Shown here in pieces: positions 23,320 to 24,491 of a stretch of 24,491 nt of DNA; the stretch's first letter is position 1, and every line of letters begins with the position of its first letter. The notes below the pieces were generated by a model, which saw only the letters and a list, made by a program, of their open reading frames with translations, made no database searches and was not told the DNA's origin. This DNA comes from Anaerolineales bacterium UBA1429 (GTDB lineage Bacteria; Chloroflexota; Anaerolineae; UBA1429), in the NCBI GenBank assembly GCA_002329325.1, contig DCTX01000038.1, positions 1-24,491 of the forward strand, written 5' to 3'. Position numbers and translations under genes: made by a program.

Positions 23320-23348
23320 AGTGTAGCGCGCCCGTGCCGTTTCGACAA
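23320..23348 (-). promoter_or_regulatory. Promoter of xylB
   Basis: TTGTCG (4 of 6) and TACACT (5 of 6) are 17 bases apart on the minus strand, giving a leader of about 36 bases. No catabolite or XylR operator was recognised nearby. Confidence 0.6.
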
Positions 23349-23504
23349 GTGCAGCGAGGCAAGTGAGCGGCAGTCCACGGCCCTCGCCCCAAGGCGAGCA
23401 ACGCTTGCCCCTCTCCCGCGTGCGGCAGCAGCGGCGTAGACACGCTCGTTGCGCGCTACACCCGCGGGGGTGAAGGCGGGCGCGGTGATGCGGCAGTGGC
23501 CCAT
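23349..23504. other. Intergenic sequence between xylB and trpE promoters
   Basis: No open frame here has family likeness or a ribosome binding site. The only structure noted is a small CTCGCC/GGCGAG hairpin (23383-23398). The stretch separates two divergent promoters. Confidence 0.5.
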
Positions 23505-23532
23505 TTGCCTCCTGGGCGAATCCGTCTATACT
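23505..23532 (+). promoter_or_regulatory. Promoter of the T-box/trpE transcript
   Basis: TTGCCT and TATACT are 16 bases apart on the plus strand, 4 and 5 of 6 to consensus. The predicted start near 23539 lies just before the first T-box stem I element. Confidence 0.65.
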
Positions 23533-23538
23533 GCCAGC

Positions 23539-23909
23539 TAAGTGAATAGTCCAGCCAAAAGCGATGACCGGGAAGAGTAGATCGTGTGACGAGGCTCAGA
23601 GAGTCGGGGTAAGGTGAGAGCCCGACGCCCACGGCACGGTTGAATGGCCCCGCGAGCTGTGCGCCGAAGGGCACATACGTGCCAGTAGTCCGCACCGGAC
23701 GCGCGCCCCGTTAGCAGAGCGCAGGATATCGGGTTCACGCCCCCGCGTGTGACGTGCGCCCCGTATCCGACAAGAGAGGTTGGCCAGTATCATCACCCGT
23801 CTCGACGGGTGTTTTTGTTTCCGGCCAACAAGGTGGGTGGCACCGCGTGGAGTCATGAGGCTCCTCGCCCCGCTGTGGGTTCTTCCACGGTCGGGCGAGG
23901 AGCCTTTTT
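23539..23909 (+). promoter_or_regulatory. T-box riboswitch (tRNA-Trp type) controlling trpE
   Basis: A full-length T-box leader that should read uncharged tRNA-Trp and permit trpE transcription when tryptophan is scarce. Visible elements in order: the stem I GA/kink-turn segment GCGATGACCGGGAAGAGTAG (23561-23580); the AG-bulge and distal loop (23598-23626, GTCGGG pairing with CCCGAC); a probable UGG tryptophan specifier at 23645-23647; the CCGTTA of stem II near 23708; a long stem III (outer GTTGGCC at 23779-23785 with GGCCAAC at 23823-23829); the T-box AGGTGGGTGGCACCGCG (23831-23847); and a terminator. The bulge UGGC (23838-23841) would pair with the GCCA end of tRNA, matching the G discriminator base of bacterial tRNA-Trp. 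Assignment of the specifier rests on position and on the trpE gene downstream. Confidence 0.94.
23859..23909 (+). terminator. T-box intrinsic terminator
   Basis: GGCTCCTCGCCC (23859-23870) pairs perfectly with GGGCGAGGAGCC (23893-23904), directly followed by TTTTT. The 5' arm follows the T-box and would be sequestered by the antiterminator when tRNA is bound. Confidence 0.93.
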
Positions 23910-23983
23910 CGTTGCCGGGCTCAGGCGCCATGGGGAACCCTTGCGTGAGCGAGTTGACCGGGCACGTTCCCTTGGAGGTGGCC

Positions 23984-24491
23984 ATGTACACAGGAACCAG
24001 AGTTGAGGAGCGCATTCTCGAGCCGGTGGTGCGCGAGCTATCGGCGGATATGGACACGCCCATCTCGATCTATGCCAAGTTGCGCGGGCTGGGCGCATCG
24101 TTTCTGCTGGAGAGCGTCGAGGGCGGCGAGCATATGGGGCGCTACTCCTTCATCGGGACGCACCCCCGCGCCCTGCTGCGCGCCTGGCCCGACCGCATCG
24201 TGCTGGAGGAGGAGGGACGCTGGCAGTCCTTCGACCCCGCCCAGGGCCACGTGCTGGATGTGCTGCGGGCGAACCTGCCCACCTACCGGGGCCAACTGCT
24301 GGAGGGCCTGCCGCGCTTCACGGGCGGCGCCGTAGGCTATATGGGCTACGATCTGGTGCGCCACTTTGAGCGGCTGCCCGACCGCCCGGCCGATACGCTG
24401 GGCCTGCCCGACGCGGCCTTTTTGCTCTGCGACCGGCTGGTGGCCTACGACCACCTGCGCCATCGCCTGGTGGTCATCGCCCACCGGCGGG
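23984..24491 (+). CDS. trpE: Anthranilate synthase component I (N-terminal part, runs off the window)
   Basis: First committed enzyme of tryptophan synthesis, making anthranilate from chorismate with ammonia from the glutamine subunit. Only the N-terminal 169 codons are in the window. They include TPISIYAKL and LLES, the tryptophan-binding feedback site, then GRYSFIGTHP and GGAVGYMGYDLVRHFE, typical of TrpE rather than PabB. The ATG at 23984 has GGAGG 5 bases upstream. A T-box and terminator precede it, so transcription should answer tRNA-Trp charging while the LLES site suggests feedback inhibition of the enzyme as well. The chorismate-binding domain lies beyond the right edge. Confidence 0.96.
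   Translation, partial: MYTGTRVEERILEPVVRELSADMDTPISIYAKLRGLGASFLLESVEGGEHMGRYSFIGTHPRALLRAWPDRIVLEEEGRWQSFDPAQGHVLDVLRANLPTYRGQLLEGLPRFTGGAVGYMGYDLVRHFERLPDRPADTLGLPDAAFLLCDRLVAYDHLRHRLVVIAHRR

Noticed and set aside
23383..23398. CTCGCC/GGCGAG hairpin between xylB and the trpE promoter as a regulatory element
   Set aside because: It is short, lies outside both predicted transcripts and is expected by chance in G+C-rich DNA.

Overview
The window is a high-G+C bacterial chromosome segment with short intergenic gaps, Shine-Dalgarno starts and many sigma70-like promoters. A heliorhodopsin (so far reported mainly from organisms without an outer membrane), a full-length tRNA-Trp-type T-box leader in front of trpE, and many carbohydrate-scavenging genes together suggest a monoderm such as a member of the Chloroflexota. 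That assignment is inference: there is no rRNA or other phylogenetic marker here. No tRNA, rRNA, CRISPR array, insertion sequence or phage gene was seen.

Left end (1-1.8 kb): the 3' part of folP followed 11 bases later by folK (folate synthesis, plus strand), then a convergent single-domain response regulator. 2-8 kb (minus strand): a GH2 glycosidase carrying the beta-glucuronidase NxK signature, a DUF4145/zinc-ribbon protein, and a 1082-residue hybrid histidine kinase with two extracytoplasmic sensor regions (the second a CHASE domain), each behind its own recognisable promoter.

8.1-11.3 kb: the most unusual part. A heliorhodopsin with every hallmark residue is followed on the same strand by a class I methyltransferase and a small conserved uncharacterised protein. 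A perfect 10-bp hairpin lies between the rhodopsin and the methyltransferase. A DUF368 (PopT-type undecaprenyl-phosphate translocase) gene diverges from the rhodopsin, each gene having its own promoter in the shared 218-base gap.

11.3-13.4 kb (plus strand): a Gfo/Idh/MocA oxidoreductase lacking the usual EKP lysine, and a tagatose-3-epimerase-like TIM barrel. A perfect 12-bp hairpin separates them from a convergent minus-strand cluster.

13.4-23.3 kb (minus strand, transcribed right to left): xylulokinase, a nucleoside phosphorylase, a membrane protein and a GNAT acetyltransferase (the last three nearly overlapping), a galactonate-dehydratase-like enolase-superfamily enzyme, a PaaK/CapK-like adenylate-forming enzyme, a GH42 beta-galactosidase, a membrane-anchored SagB-type nitroreductase, and a small protein built on a 27-residue tryptophan repeat. 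The sugar enzymes suggest hydrolysis of galactosides and glucuronides, then oxidation, dehydration or isomerisation to kinase substrates. The nitroreductase and adenylate-forming enzyme do not fit that scheme.

Right end: a promoter, a T-box riboswitch with a UGG specifier and an intrinsic terminator, and the start of trpE, which runs off the window.
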